The notes beneath the pieces were generated by a model. It was not told the DNA's origin, did not search any database, and saw only the letters and a program-made list of their open reading frames with translations. From assembly GCF_042427615.1 (NCBI RefSeq), contig NZ_JBHMEZ010000011.1, forward strand, positions 434,001-498,000: 64,000 bases of DNA, given 5' to 3'. The DNA comes from Formosa undariae (GTDB taxonomy: Bacteria > Bacteroidota > Bacteroidia > Flavobacteriales > Flavobacteriaceae). The stretch's first letter is position 1. Every line of letters starts with the position of its first letter. A program made the translations under genes and the position numbers. Below, piece by piece: positions 1-9,058 of this stretch.

Positions 1-308
1 TACCTTTATTTTATGTCATGGTGCCTATCTCTTTTTTAACTGTCATTTTTGCTTTTAACCCAGAGGCAAGAGTTACGGATATTGTCAAGGCAAGTTTTAA
101 ATTAGGAAATAAGAAATGGTTAATTACGTTTGGATTAATGCTTGTCTGCGGGTTCCTAGCTGAAATAGTAGGTATGATGTTGTGTTTTGTTGGATTATTC
201 GCTACGGTTTCGTTTGCGTACTTACCTTTATATATAATTTATAAAGAAGTAATTGGCTTTGAGAATTCTGAAGAAGAAGAAAGCGTTTTTATTGAAACAA
301 CTATATAA
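1..308 (+). CDS. C-terminal part of a multi-pass membrane protein (5' end outside window)
   Basis: The reading frame is open back to the first bases of the window (codons PLFYV precede the first Met at 18), so this is the 3' end of a longer gene. At least two long hydrophobic segments are visible (around VMVPISFLTVIFAF and WLITFGLMLVCGFLAEIVGMMLCFVGLFATVSFAYLPLYIIY), followed by a short acidic tail with a run of Glu. The repeated Ala/Ser/Lys pattern before the last helices resembles uncharacterised Flavobacteriia integral membrane proteins with an even number of helices. No catalytic motif is visible and the function is unknown. It lies 140 bases before topA, which has its own promoter. Confidence 0.7.
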   Translation, partial: PLFYVMVPISFLTVIFAFNPEARVTDIVKASFKLGNKKWLITFGLMLVCGFLAEIVGMMLCFVGLFATVSFAYLPLYIIYKEVIGFENSEEEESVFIETTI

Positions 309-420
309 TTCATAAAAAATTAATAATTAAGCTGAGTATTTTTAGGTTAAAAATCGGTGATTTTCAACCATTCATCGTACTGAATACTGATAAAATTAGG
401 ATGATGTGTCTTTTTTGCCA

Positions 421-428
421 TACATTTG
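421..428 (+). promoter_or_regulatory. Bacteroidetes -7 promoter element for topA
   Basis: TACATTTG fits the Bacteroidetes primary-sigma -7 consensus TAnnTTTG exactly. Transcription should begin near 433-435. That places the upstream in-frame ATG at 406 outside the mRNA and supports 448 as the topA start. Confidence 0.7.
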
Positions 429-447
429 CAGCACCAAAAAAATAAAA

Positions 448-2991
448 ATGGCGAAGAATTTAGTAATAGTGGAGTCTCCTGCAAAGGCGAAAACGATCGA
501 AAAATTTTTAGGTAAAGATTATAAAGTAGAATCTAGTTTTGGTCATATTGCCGATCTGCCTTCCAAGGAGTTAGGAGTAGATGTAGAAGGTGATTTTAGT
601 CCGAAATACGAAGTATCTAGCGATAAGAAAGCAGTTGTTAAAAAACTTAGAGATTTATCTAAGAAAGCCGAGATGGTTTGGTTAGCAAGTGATGAGGATC
701 GCGAGGGTGAAGCTATTGCTTGGCATTTAGCCGAGACTTTAAAACTAGATAAAAGCAAAACAAAACGTATCGTTTTTCACGAGATTACGAAAACCGCTAT
801 TCAAAAAGCGATTGAGAATCCGCGTGGTATAGATTATAATTTAGTCGATGCACAACAAGCCCGTCGCGTATTAGATAGAATTGTAGGTTACGAATTATCT
901 CCAGTATTATGGCGTAAAGTAAAAGGTGGTTTATCTGCCGGCCGTGTACAATCGGTTTCTGTAAGATTAATTGTTGAACGTGAACGCGAAATTCAGGAAT
1001 TTACAGCAGAAGCGTCTTATAGAATTGATGCAGAATTTTCTAATGAAGCCGGACAAACTTTTAAAGCGAAGTTGCCAAAATCGTTTGCTTCAAAAGAAGC
1101 CGCTTTTAAATTTTTAGAAAGCAATGTTTCAGCAGATTTTAAAGTTGCCGATTTAGAGAAAAAACCTGCTAAAAAATCACCAGCAGCACCATTTACAACA
1201 TCAACACTTCAACAAGAAGCAGCACGTAAATTATATTTTTCAGTAAGTAAAACCATGACCATGGCGCAACGTTTATACGAAGCCGGTTTAATTACTTATA
1301 TGAGAACAGATAGTGTAAATTTATCTGACGAAGCAAGAAAAGGAGCGAAAGCTGAAATTGAAAATGCTTACGGGATTAAATACGCTAAAGAACGCAAACA
1401 TAAAGGGAAAGCCAAAGGTGCTCAAGAAGCGCATGAGGCCATCCGTCCTACAGATTTTGCATTACATTCTGTAGATATTGACCGCGACCAAGCCCGTTTA
1501 TACGAATTGATTTGGAAACGTGCAATTGCATCACAAATGAGTGAAGCGTTGTTAGAGCGCACAAACGTTAAAATTTCTGCTTCAACACATAAAGAAATAT
1601 TTTCAGCAAACGGAGAAGTTATTACTTTCGATGGATTTTTAAAAGTCTATTTAGAAGGTAACGACGACGAAGATTCTGAACAAGAAGGCATGTTACCTGC
1701 GATGAAGGTAAACGAAACACTTCTTAATGAATTTATAACTGCTACCGAACGTTATACAAGACCACCTTACAGATATACTGAAGCTTCTTTAGTTAAGAAA
1801 TTAGAGGAATTAGGTATTGGTCGTCCGTCTACATACGCACCAACAATTTCTACGATTCAAAATAGAAATTATGTTGAAAAAGGTATGGTTGAAGGTGTAG
1901 AACGCGAGTATACACAAATTACTTTAAAAGCAGGATCGGTAAAAGATAAGCTACTAACAGAAAAAGTAGGATCGGATAAAGGAAAATTAGTGCCTACCGA
2001 TATTGGAATGATTGTAACCGACTTTTTGGTCAATCATTTTGAAAGTATTTTAGATTACAATTTTACAGCGAAAGTAGAAGAAGATTTCGATGATATTGCT
2101 GAAGGAAAAGAGAACTGGATTAAACTTATGAAAGAGTTTTATTCTAAATTTCACCCTCAAGTTGTCGATGTTCAAGAAAATGCAGAACGTGAATCTGGCG
2201 AGCGTATTTTAGGAACAGATCCTAAAACAGGGCGTCAAGTTAGCGTGCGTTTGGGGAAATTCGGACCAATGGCTCAAATAGGAGCAGCAGAAGAAGAAGA
2301 TAAAATTTTCGCAAGTTTATCTCCAGACCAGCAATTAAATACTATATCTTTTGAAGATGCTTTAGATTTATTCAAGTTACCAAAAGATCTAGGTGTTTAC
2401 GAAGAACTTCCTGTTGTTGTAAATAACGGACGTTTCGGACCTTATGTTAAATTTGGAGAAGCTTATGTGTCGTTGCCTAAAGGTGTAGACGCGTTAAGTG
2501 TAGAGTTGGAAGATGCGATTGTTTTAATAAAAGAAAAGCAAGAAGCCGATGCTCCTATATATATGTACGACGATTTACCTGTACAAAAAGGAAAAGGACG
2601 TTTTGGGCCATTTATTAAATGGAACAATATGTTTATTAACGTAAACAAAAAATACGATTGGGATAATTTATCCGATGATGATATTGTAACGTTAATTGAA
2701 GAAAAAATCCAGAAAGAAATTGATAAAGTCATTCATAACTGGGAAGAAGAAGGTATTCGTGTAGAGAAGGCACGTTGGGGAAGACACAATGTTATTAAAG
2801 GTAAAATTAAAGTTGAACTAGATAAAACCGTAGACGCTACTAAAATTACTCTAGAAAAAGCAATGGCTTTAATAGAGGCTAAGACTCCAAAACGTAAAAC
2901 AGCAGCGAAAAAGAAAGCTCCTGCAAAGAAAAAGGCCCCAGTAAAGAAAAAAGCTCCGGCCAAGAAAACAACTACAGCTAAAAAGAAATAA
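448..2991 (+). CDS. topA: DNA topoisomerase I (type IA)
   Basis: It relaxes negative supercoils by transient cleavage of one strand through a tyrosine. The Toprim domain opens the protein (VIVESPAKAKTIEKFLG, then ASDEDREGEAIAWH). The catalytic Tyr is residue 284 in LITYMRTDS. Domains of the type IA fold continue to about residue 600, followed by repeated RFGPY/KFG topoisomerase C-terminal modules. The protein ends in a Lys/Ala/Pro-rich basic tail (KKKAPAKKKAP), usual in Bacteroidetes TopA and probably DNA-binding; no zinc fingers are seen. I chose ATG 448 (847 aa) over 406 because the predicted transcription start lies between them and MAKNLVIVESPAKAKT is the canonical N-terminus. The next gene follows after 3 bases, so the two are probably cotranscribed. 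Confidence 0.97.
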   Translation: MAKNLVIVESPAKAKTIEKFLGKDYKVESSFGHIADLPSKELGVDVEGDFSPKYEVSSDKKAVVKKLRDLSKKAEMVWLASDEDREGEAIAWHLAETLKLDKSKTKRIVFHEITKTAIQKAIENPRGIDYNLVDAQQARRVLDRIVGYELSPVLWRKVKGGLSAGRVQSVSVRLIVEREREIQEFTAEASYRIDAEFSNEAGQTFKAKLPKSFASKEAAFKFLESNVSADFKVADLEKKPAKKSPAAPFTTSTLQQEAARKLYFSVSKTMTMAQRLYEAGLITYMRTDSVNLSDEARKGAKAEIENAYGIKYAKERKHKGKAKGAQEAHEAIRPTDFALHSVDIDRDQARLYELIWKRAIASQMSEALLERTNVKISASTHKEIFSANGEVITFDGFLKVYLEGNDDEDSEQEGMLPAMKVNETLLNEFITATERYTRPPYRYTEASLVKKLEELGIGRPSTYAPTISTIQNRNYVEKGMVEGVEREYTQITLKAGSVKDKLLTEKVGSDKGKLVPTDIGMIVTDFLVNHFESILDYNFTAKVEEDFDDIAEGKENWIKLMKEFYSKFHPQVVDVQENAERESGERILGTDPKTGRQVSVRLGKFGPMAQIGAAEEEDKIFASLSPDQQLNTISFEDALDLFKLPKDLGVYEELPVVVNNGRFGPYVKFGEAYVSLPKGVDALSVELEDAIVLIKEKQEADAPIYMYDDLPVQKGKGRFGPFIKWNNMFINVNKKYDWDNLSDDDIVTLIEEKIQKEIDKVIHNWEEEGIRVEKARWGRHNVIKGKIKVELDKTVDATKITLEKAMALIEAKTPKRKTAAKKKAPAKKKAPVKKKAPAKKTTTAKKK

Positions 2992-2994
2992 TAC

Positions 2995-4164
2995 ATGCCC
3001 GACCTTAATTTTCTGGCTCCTGTACCCGAAGTTGTTTTGGCACATAACGAGTTATTGTCGCCACAAGCATTCGGACAAAAATTAAAAATACATTCTAAGC
3101 AAGACGGTATGCCTGACCTTCAAGGGGTGCATGTCGCTATAATTGGTGTTTTAGAAAATAGAAATGCCGTTAATTATATTGGCGAAGATTTCAATTTAAA
3201 CGAAATCCGTAATGCTTTATATAAGTTGTATCCTGGAAGCTGGAGTACAACTATAGCAGATTTAGGAGATATATACAAAGGTGAAACTGTAGAAGACACC
3301 TATTATGCGTTGAAGGAAACAGTTTCAGAATTAGTGAAATTAAACATTATTCCTTTAGTTTTAGGCGGAAGTCAAGACCTAACTTACCCAATGTATCGCG
3401 CTTTCGATAATCTTATTCCTATGGTAAACATTGTGAATGTAGATAGTAAATTCGATTTAGGAGATTTAACGCAACCTATTAAGAGTGATAGTTTTGTGGG
3501 TAAAATTGTTTTAGAGGAACCTTATAATTTGTTTAACTATGCCGCCATCGGTTACCAAACCTATTTTAATTCGCAAGAACAAATAGATTTAATGGAAACC
3601 TTATATTTTGAGGCATACCGTTTAGGACAAGTGTCTAACGATATTACTTTGGTAGAGCCAGTTATGCGCGATGCCAATATCGTGACTGTAGATTTGGGAT
3701 CTATGAAAGCTTCAGAAGTTAGTTTAAATCAAAAAGTGTCTCCGAATGGTTTAGATGGTAAAGAAATATGTGCGATTACAAGATATGCAGGTATTAGTAA
3801 TAAAGTTAATGCTTTAGGTATTTTTGAATATAATCCTTCCCAAGACGATGATATTACATGTGGATTAATCTCCCAAATGATTTGGTATTTCGTAGAAGGT
3901 ATAAATAATAGAGTAGATGATAGTGACTTTAAAGACGAGCATATCTATCAGAAGTTTATCACTTTAGTCGATTCAGAAGAACTTATTTTTTATAAAAGTA
4001 TAAAGACTGGACGTTGGTGGATTGAGATTCCTTTTTTAAATGAAATCAATAATAAATTAAAGAGACACACGTTATTACCATGTATGCATCACGATTATTT
4101 AGATGCTTGTAATAACCAAATTCCGGAGAGATGGTATAAAGCATATCAGAAAAATTGCGTATAA
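2995..4164 (+). CDS. Formimidoylglutamase/arginase-fold protein, metal ligands degenerate
   Basis: The 389-residue protein follows the ureohydrolase fold order: GGSQDLTYP (family GGGHD/E), VNVDSKFDLGD (family DAHxD) and VTVDLGSMKASE (family [ST]xDxDxxDP). In each motif at least one manganese ligand of true arginases and agmatinases is replaced (His to Gln, His to Lys, second Asp to Gly), so hydrolase activity looks unlikely. Flavobacteriia carry such proteins in the same place between topA and gldK and annotate them as formimidoylglutamase. The gene starts 3 bases after topA and may be translationally coupled to it. A structural or regulatory role near the gliding cluster is my inference; nothing here proves it. 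Confidence 0.8.
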   Translation: MPDLNFLAPVPEVVLAHNELLSPQAFGQKLKIHSKQDGMPDLQGVHVAIIGVLENRNAVNYIGEDFNLNEIRNALYKLYPGSWSTTIADLGDIYKGETVEDTYYALKETVSELVKLNIIPLVLGGSQDLTYPMYRAFDNLIPMVNIVNVDSKFDLGDLTQPIKSDSFVGKIVLEEPYNLFNYAAIGYQTYFNSQEQIDLMETLYFEAYRLGQVSNDITLVEPVMRDANIVTVDLGSMKASEVSLNQKVSPNGLDGKEICAITRYAGISNKVNALGIFEYNPSQDDDITCGLISQMIWYFVEGINNRVDDSDFKDEHIYQKFITLVDSEELIFYKSIKTGRWWIEIPFLNEINNKLKRHTLLPCMHHDYLDACNNQIPERWYKAYQKNCV

Positions 4165-4210
4165 CGCATAATTAAATCAGATAAAATGTATTTATTATCG
4201 TTTAAACGCT

Positions 4211-4218
4211 TAGTTTTG
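4211..4218 (+). promoter_or_regulatory. -7 promoter element of the gldKLMN operon
   Basis: TAGTTTTG matches TAnnTTTG and is followed by C, the commonest next base. It would give a leader of about 105 bases before gldK. No convincing -33 TTG is found at the ideal 19-base distance. Confidence 0.5.
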
Positions 4219-4330
4219 CCGATAAAGCACCTATTTTTTCTTCAGAATAATTGCTTATTAAAAAATATATAAATATGTTTACACTTTTAAAATTTAGATT
4301 CCAATTAGAATCTAAAAGTTTGCTATAGAT

Positions 4331-5689
4331 ATGAGAAAAATTATTTTATTAACGGTCGTTTTAGCAGTAGTAATAGGTTGTAGTTCTGGCGACAAAGGTG
4401 AGCTTATTGGAGTTAGAGGTAAGAAATGGCACCCAGAAAAGCCTTATGGAATGGCACTTGTTCCAGGTGGCTCATTTATTATGGGTAAAGCAGACGATGA
4501 TTTAGCAAATATTCAAGATGCACCGGCAAAAACAGTAACTGTTCGTGCCTTTTACATGGACGAAACCGAAATTACAAATAGTGAATACAGACAGTTTGTT
4601 GGCTGGGTTCGCGATTCTATTATTAGAACCAGACTTGCAATTTTAGCAGATGAAGTAGGAAGAACACCTGAAGATGGAGGTATTGGAGAATATGCTTTTA
4701 CAGATGTCGACACTGCAAGTATGACGGTATATGAAAAATATATGCTAGATAATTATAGCGGTTTGGGACCAACAGGTAACGAAGGTAGAAAATTAAATAA
4801 GCGTGTAGATCTTATTTATGACGAAGCCGATTACCCTGATGAGTTTTATGCTGAAGTTATGGATACTATGCATATTCCTTTAGAGGAATCTTATAACGGT
4901 CAACGTACTTGGGATGTAAATAAATTTAAATTTCAATTTTCTTACTTAGATATTCAAAAGGCTGCGAAAGACAGAAATCTTAAACGTAGTGATGTCGTGA
5001 TGCAAGAAGAAATTAGTGTATATCCAGATACTACAGCATGGATTAGAGATTTTGCTTATTCTTATAATGAGCCAATGCACAACGACTATTTTTGGCATGA
5101 GGCTTACGGAGAATATCCTGTGGTAGGCGTAAGTTGGAAACAAGCCAATGCTTTTTGTCAGTGGAGAACCTTATATAAGAATGCACATCAAAAAAGTATA
5201 AGCAGACAGCATGTAAACTCTTTTAGATTACCATCTGAAGCGGAGTGGGAATATGCTGCACGTGGTGGTTTACAAGCGGCAACATATCCTTGGGGAGGTC
5301 CTTACACAAAAGATGATAGAGGTTGCTTTTTAGCAAACTTTAAGCCTTTAAGAGGAGATTATGCAGCAGATCAAGCATTGTATACTGTTGAAGCAAAATC
5401 TTACGAGCCTAACGATTATAATTTATATAATATGGCTGGAAATGTCGCAGAGTGGGTAAATTCTTCTTACGACCCAGCATCTTACGAATATTCATCTACT
5501 ATTAATCCAAGTGTAAACGATAATACTAACCAACGTAAAGTGGTTAGAGGAGGTTCTTGGAAGGATGTTGCCTATTTCTTACAAGTAAGTTCAAGAGATT
5601 ACGAATACGCAGATTCTGCAAGAAGTTATATTGGTTTTAGAACTGTTCAAGATTATATGGGAACGGATATTACTAGTAATCGTAGATAA
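4331..5689 (+). CDS. gldK: GldK, type IX secretion outer-membrane lipoprotein
   Basis: This is a core part of the type IX secretion system and gliding machinery. GldK (PorK) forms, with GldN, a ring under the outer membrane around the translocon. The N-terminus is a lipoprotein signal (MRKIILLTVVLAVVIGC, lipobox Cys17). The rest is a formylglycine-generating-enzyme (SUMF1) fold, seen in GMALVPGGSFIMGK, RLPSEAEWEYAARGG, YNLYNMAGNVAEWVNSSYD and VVRGGSWKD. It lacks evident catalytic cysteines, as in other GldK proteins. Length (452 aa) is normal. It is the first gene of gldK-gldL-gldM-gldN. Confidence 0.96.
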   Translation: MRKIILLTVVLAVVIGCSSGDKGELIGVRGKKWHPEKPYGMALVPGGSFIMGKADDDLANIQDAPAKTVTVRAFYMDETEITNSEYRQFVGWVRDSIIRTRLAILADEVGRTPEDGGIGEYAFTDVDTASMTVYEKYMLDNYSGLGPTGNEGRKLNKRVDLIYDEADYPDEFYAEVMDTMHIPLEESYNGQRTWDVNKFKFQFSYLDIQKAAKDRNLKRSDVVMQEEISVYPDTTAWIRDFAYSYNEPMHNDYFWHEAYGEYPVVGVSWKQANAFCQWRTLYKNAHQKSISRQHVNSFRLPSEAEWEYAARGGLQAATYPWGGPYTKDDRGCFLANFKPLRGDYAADQALYTVEAKSYEPNDYNLYNMAGNVAEWVNSSYDPASYEYSSTINPSVNDNTNQRKVVRGGSWKDVAYFLQVSSRDYEYADSARSYIGFRTVQDYMGTDITSNRR

Positions 5690-5755
5690 TTTAATACCAG
5701 AGAAAAAAAAGAATATTAATCAACCAACTAGGGGGTAACCCAAAATTTAAAAATT

Positions 5756-6409
5756 ATGGCACAGTCAAAAGCAGGTAAAAGATTTATGAATATGGCCTAC
5801 GGGCTTGGGGCATCAGTAGTAATTATTGGAGCTTTATTTAAGATTACACATATAGAATTTGGGCCATTTAATGGTAATAATTTATTAATTGTTGGATTAG
5901 TTGCAGAAGCTCTTATTTTCGCTATTTCTGCATTCGAACCAGTAGATAATGAATTAGATTGGTCTAAGGTATATCCTGAATTAGCAGGAGGAACACCAAC
6001 TGTAAAAAGTAAAAAGGAATTAGCAGAACCAACTGATGCGGATGGTTTATTGTCTAAGAAATTAGATAGCTTATTAAAAGATGCTAAAATCGATGCTCAA
6101 TTAATGACTAGTTTAGGTTCTAGTATTAGAAACTTTGAAGGCGCAGCAAAAGGTATTGGCCCAGCTGTAGATTCAATTGCTTCTACTCAAAAGTATGGTG
6201 AAGAAATGTCTATTGCAGCTTCGCAAATGGAATCATTAAACAGTTTGTATAAAGTTCAATTGGAGAGCGCTAGTCGTCAAGTTTCAATTAACAAAGAATC
6301 TGTTGAAAATGCTCAGAAATTAAAAGAACAAATGGAATCATTAGCGTCTAACTTATCATCTTTAAATGGTGTATATGGTGGAATGCTTACAGCAATGAAT
6401 AAAAAATAA
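5756..6409 (+). CDS. gldL: GldL, type IX secretion inner-membrane motor protein
   Basis: GldL and GldM form the proton-driven rotary motor of the type IX secretion and gliding apparatus. Two transmembrane helices are visible at the N-terminus (MAYGLGASVVIIGALFKI and NNLLIVGLVAEALIFAISAF). Between them is the characteristic HIEFGPFNGN loop, and after them a cytoplasmic region with coiled-coil character (SLNSLYKVQLESASRQVSINKESVENAQKLKEQ). The length of 217 aa is typical. The gene sits between gldK and gldM with 50-70 base spacers. Confidence 0.96.
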   Translation: MAQSKAGKRFMNMAYGLGASVVIIGALFKITHIEFGPFNGNNLLIVGLVAEALIFAISAFEPVDNELDWSKVYPELAGGTPTVKSKKELAEPTDADGLLSKKLDSLLKDAKIDAQLMTSLGSSIRNFEGAAKGIGPAVDSIASTQKYGEEMSIAASQMESLNSLYKVQLESASRQVSINKESVENAQKLKEQMESLASNLSSLNGVYGGMLTAMNKK

Positions 6410-6463
6410 TTTTTAATTAGAATATAAAGTTCTAGATACTAAAAACTTAAAACCTAATTAAAA

Positions 6464-8026
6464 ATGGCAGGAGGAAAATTGTCTGCAAGACAGAAAATGA
6501 TTAATTTGATGTATTTAATCTTCATCGCGATGCTAGCGTTGAATATGTCAAAAGAAGTACTATCGGCATTTGGATCGATGAATGAAAAACTGAGTGAAAA
6601 CAATCAATCAGTTACAACTAGAAATCAAGCTTTATTAGTAGATTTAGCTACAAAAGCTGACGAGAACCCTGATAAATTTAGAGTGCTTAAGCAAAAAGCA
6701 GACGAAATGGGGAGTTTAAGTAGTGAATTTAATTCATACTTAGAAGATTTAAAAGGGAAAATGACTGCTAAGTTAGAAGACCCTACAGATTACGAAACCA
6801 TGGATAAAGGAGATTTCTTAGATGAACATTTCTTTAAAGGTGATGGTTACAAACCAGAAGGGGAAGAATTTTTAAATCAGATAGCTAAATTTAGAAATGG
6901 AACTATCGAGATTTTAAAATCAGATAAGAATCTAGCTCCTATAGCTGCAGACGTGGAAAGAAAATTTAATACTTCTCCAGTAAAAAATAGAGATGGTATT
7001 GAACAAGATTGGTTAGATTACAACTACAAAGGATATCCTTTAGTGGCTTCTTTAACAAAAATCACGCAGTTACAAGCAGATTTAAAAAATACAGGTTCTG
7101 AAGTTTTAAATAGTATGTTATCGGGTAGTTTAAAAGCAGATGCTTCTATGACTAACTATACGACGTTGTTAGAAACTACCAAATCGGCTTACTTTAATGG
7201 AGAAACTTTTGACGGTAATATTGTATTAGGTCGTAAAGATGGATCTACAAAACCAAACAAAGTAGAATTAACTTTAGATGGTAGACCATTAACGAAAGAT
7301 CAATATACCGTAGAAGATGGTAAAGTAAAATTAAAATTTGGAACAGGAAGCGCTGGAGAACATGTTATAGCGGGTAAATTAACCTTCTTACAAGATGGTG
7401 AGTCTGTAGAGGTTCCAGTAAAATCTACTTTTGCTACAATTCCAATGCCTAATTCTGCTACTATTTCTGCAGATAAAATGAATGTAGTATACCGTGGAGT
7501 ATCAAACCCAATGACTATTTCTTTTGCAGGTATTGCAGACAATAAAGTAAATGCAAGCGCACCAGGTTTAAAGAAAGGTTCTGGAGTTGGAAAATACGTT
7601 ATGAATCCTGGTTCGGGAAGAGAAGTTACTATTAAAGTTAATGGTACTTTACCAAACGGAAGTGGGGTGTCGGATAACGCAACATTCAGAATCAAAGATA
7701 TTCCAAGTCCTACAGGAACAATTCGTGGTGAAGATGGTAATGTGTCAATGCAACGTAGTAACTTAGAAATTGCTACTATTGGAGCTAAATTGGATGATTT
7801 CGATTTCGATTTACCTTTACAAGTAACATCTTTCAAAATTAAAATTCCTGGACAACCAACAATAACAGTTGGTGGTACAAAACTTAATAGTAAAGCAAGT
7901 GCTGCTTTACGTAAAGCAAGACGTGGAGATGGTATTACAATTTTCGATATTAAAGCTCAAATTAGCGGTAATTCGTCATACAAATTAAAAAAAGTATCTC
8001 CGATCTTAGTAGAGCTGTCTAATTAA
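6464..8026 (+). CDS. gldM: GldM, type IX secretion motor protein
   Basis: GldM (PorM) crosses the inner membrane once and spans the periplasm with beta-rich domains to reach the GldK/N ring, linking the GldL motor to the outer membrane. One N-terminal helix is seen (KMINLMYLIFIAMLALNMSKEVLSAF) after the conserved MAGGKLSARQ start. A helical periplasmic domain and three beta domains follow, ending in KVSPILVELSN. At 520 aa the length is normal. Confidence 0.96.
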   Translation: MAGGKLSARQKMINLMYLIFIAMLALNMSKEVLSAFGSMNEKLSENNQSVTTRNQALLVDLATKADENPDKFRVLKQKADEMGSLSSEFNSYLEDLKGKMTAKLEDPTDYETMDKGDFLDEHFFKGDGYKPEGEEFLNQIAKFRNGTIEILKSDKNLAPIAADVERKFNTSPVKNRDGIEQDWLDYNYKGYPLVASLTKITQLQADLKNTGSEVLNSMLSGSLKADASMTNYTTLLETTKSAYFNGETFDGNIVLGRKDGSTKPNKVELTLDGRPLTKDQYTVEDGKVKLKFGTGSAGEHVIAGKLTFLQDGESVEVPVKSTFATIPMPNSATISADKMNVVYRGVSNPMTISFAGIADNKVNASAPGLKKGSGVGKYVMNPGSGREVTIKVNGTLPNGSGVSDNATFRIKDIPSPTGTIRGEDGNVSMQRSNLEIATIGAKLDDFDFDLPLQVTSFKIKIPGQPTITVGGTKLNSKASAALRKARRGDGITIFDIKAQISGNSSYKLKKVSPILVELSN

Positions 8027-8079
8027 AATCGAAAGATTTAAATAGTAAAGGTTCGCAAAATATTTTAAATTTATAAACA

Positions 8080-8970
8080 ATGACTTATAAACGTTTTTTA
8101 TTAACTCTATGTTGTATTATGGTCGCTTCAGCATCTTTTGCTCAAATGAACATTTTAAATGCAAAAAGCCCTGAGGAAATTGGTCAGAGAACTAGTGCCC
8201 AAATTGCATTAGATAGCGATAGACCATTAGAATATGGTTATGTAGACGATCGCGATGTATTGTTTTCTAAAATGGTTTGGGAAAAAATTGTGTTGGACGA
8301 GCGTGTTAATTTTCCGCTGTATTATCCGGTAGATACCAATAACATTGGAAGTAATAGACGTTCTCTTTACGATGTTCTTTTAAGAAGTATTAAGGAAGGT
8401 AAGATTAAGAATATTTACGACGATTCTTATTTCACAACCAAAAGAACTTTAGGAGATATCCAAGATGCCTTAGCTTTAGTAGACACAACAGATGTTGGTT
8501 ACGAGCAATATAACGCAGAAGGTACTGTAGATGAACAATATATTAGAAGACAGGAAATTTCGTCTTATGATATCTCTGAATACTGGATTAAAGGATTGTG
8601 GTATTTCGATAAGCGTCAATCTGAGTTAAAATACCGTTTATTAGGTATTGCTCCTGTTGCTCCGGATGTAAACTTTTTAGATGCTGAAACGCCTGAATTA
8701 ATTCCATTATTTTGGATATTCTTCCCAGATGCTCGACAGGTTTTACATGAAGCAAAAGCGTTTAATAGTAACAATAGCGCGGTGCCATTTTCTTTCGATC
8801 TTATTCTAAACTCTAGACGTTTTAATGGATATATCTTTAAAGAAGAAAATGTTTTTGGAGACAGAGAAGTTAAAGAATATATTGCAGATAATGCTTTAAT
8901 GCAGTTATTAGAATCTGATAGAATTAAAGAAAATATTAGAAATTTCGAATTAGATATGTGGTCATATTAA
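8080..8970 (+). CDS. gldN: GldN, type IX secretion periplasmic ring protein
   Basis: GldN (PorN) is a periplasmic partner of GldK. A cleavable signal peptide is visible (RFLLTLCCIMVASASFAQ). The mature protein carries the family pattern with WIKGLWYFDKRQSELKYRLLGIAPVAPD and LIPLFWIFFPDARQVLHEAKAFN. Length 296 aa. It is the last gene of the operon and a strong terminator follows 27 bases later. Confidence 0.95.
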   Translation: MTYKRFLLTLCCIMVASASFAQMNILNAKSPEEIGQRTSAQIALDSDRPLEYGYVDDRDVLFSKMVWEKIVLDERVNFPLYYPVDTNNIGSNRRSLYDVLLRSIKEGKIKNIYDDSYFTTKRTLGDIQDALALVDTTDVGYEQYNAEGTVDEQYIRRQEISSYDISEYWIKGLWYFDKRQSELKYRLLGIAPVAPDVNFLDAETPELIPLFWIFFPDARQVLHEAKAFNSNNSAVPFSFDLILNSRRFNGYIFKEENVFGDREVKEYIADNALMQLLESDRIKENIRNFELDMWSY

Positions 8971-8997
8971 TTTAGAAATAGCATAGTATAGAAAAAA

Positions 8998-9023
8998 GGC
9001 TCACAATTTGTGAGCCTTTTTTT
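8998..9023 (+). terminator. Rho-independent terminator of gldKLMN
   Basis: A perfect 8-bp stem (GGCTCACA / TGTGAGCC, 3-base loop) is followed by seven T. An A-run upstream could make it work in both directions. Confidence 0.9.
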
Positions 9024-9046
9024 ATAAACCTAGTTTTTAATCATAG

Positions 9047-9054
9047 TATCTTTG
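9047..9054 (+). promoter_or_regulatory. -7 element directly before an ATG (possibly leaderless mRNA)
   Basis: TATCTTTG matches TAnnTTTG and is followed by CC. The start codon is at 9059, only 4 bases after the element. The predicted transcription start therefore falls on or next to the ATG. Confidence 0.55.
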
Positions 9055-9058
9055 CCTC

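Noticed and set aside
406..447. Longer N-terminus of TopA
   Set aside because: The -7 element at 421 lies inside it, so the transcript starts after this ATG.
7300..7836. 178-residue antisense frame in gldM
   Set aside because: It mirrors the codon pattern of a well-supported gene on the other strand.
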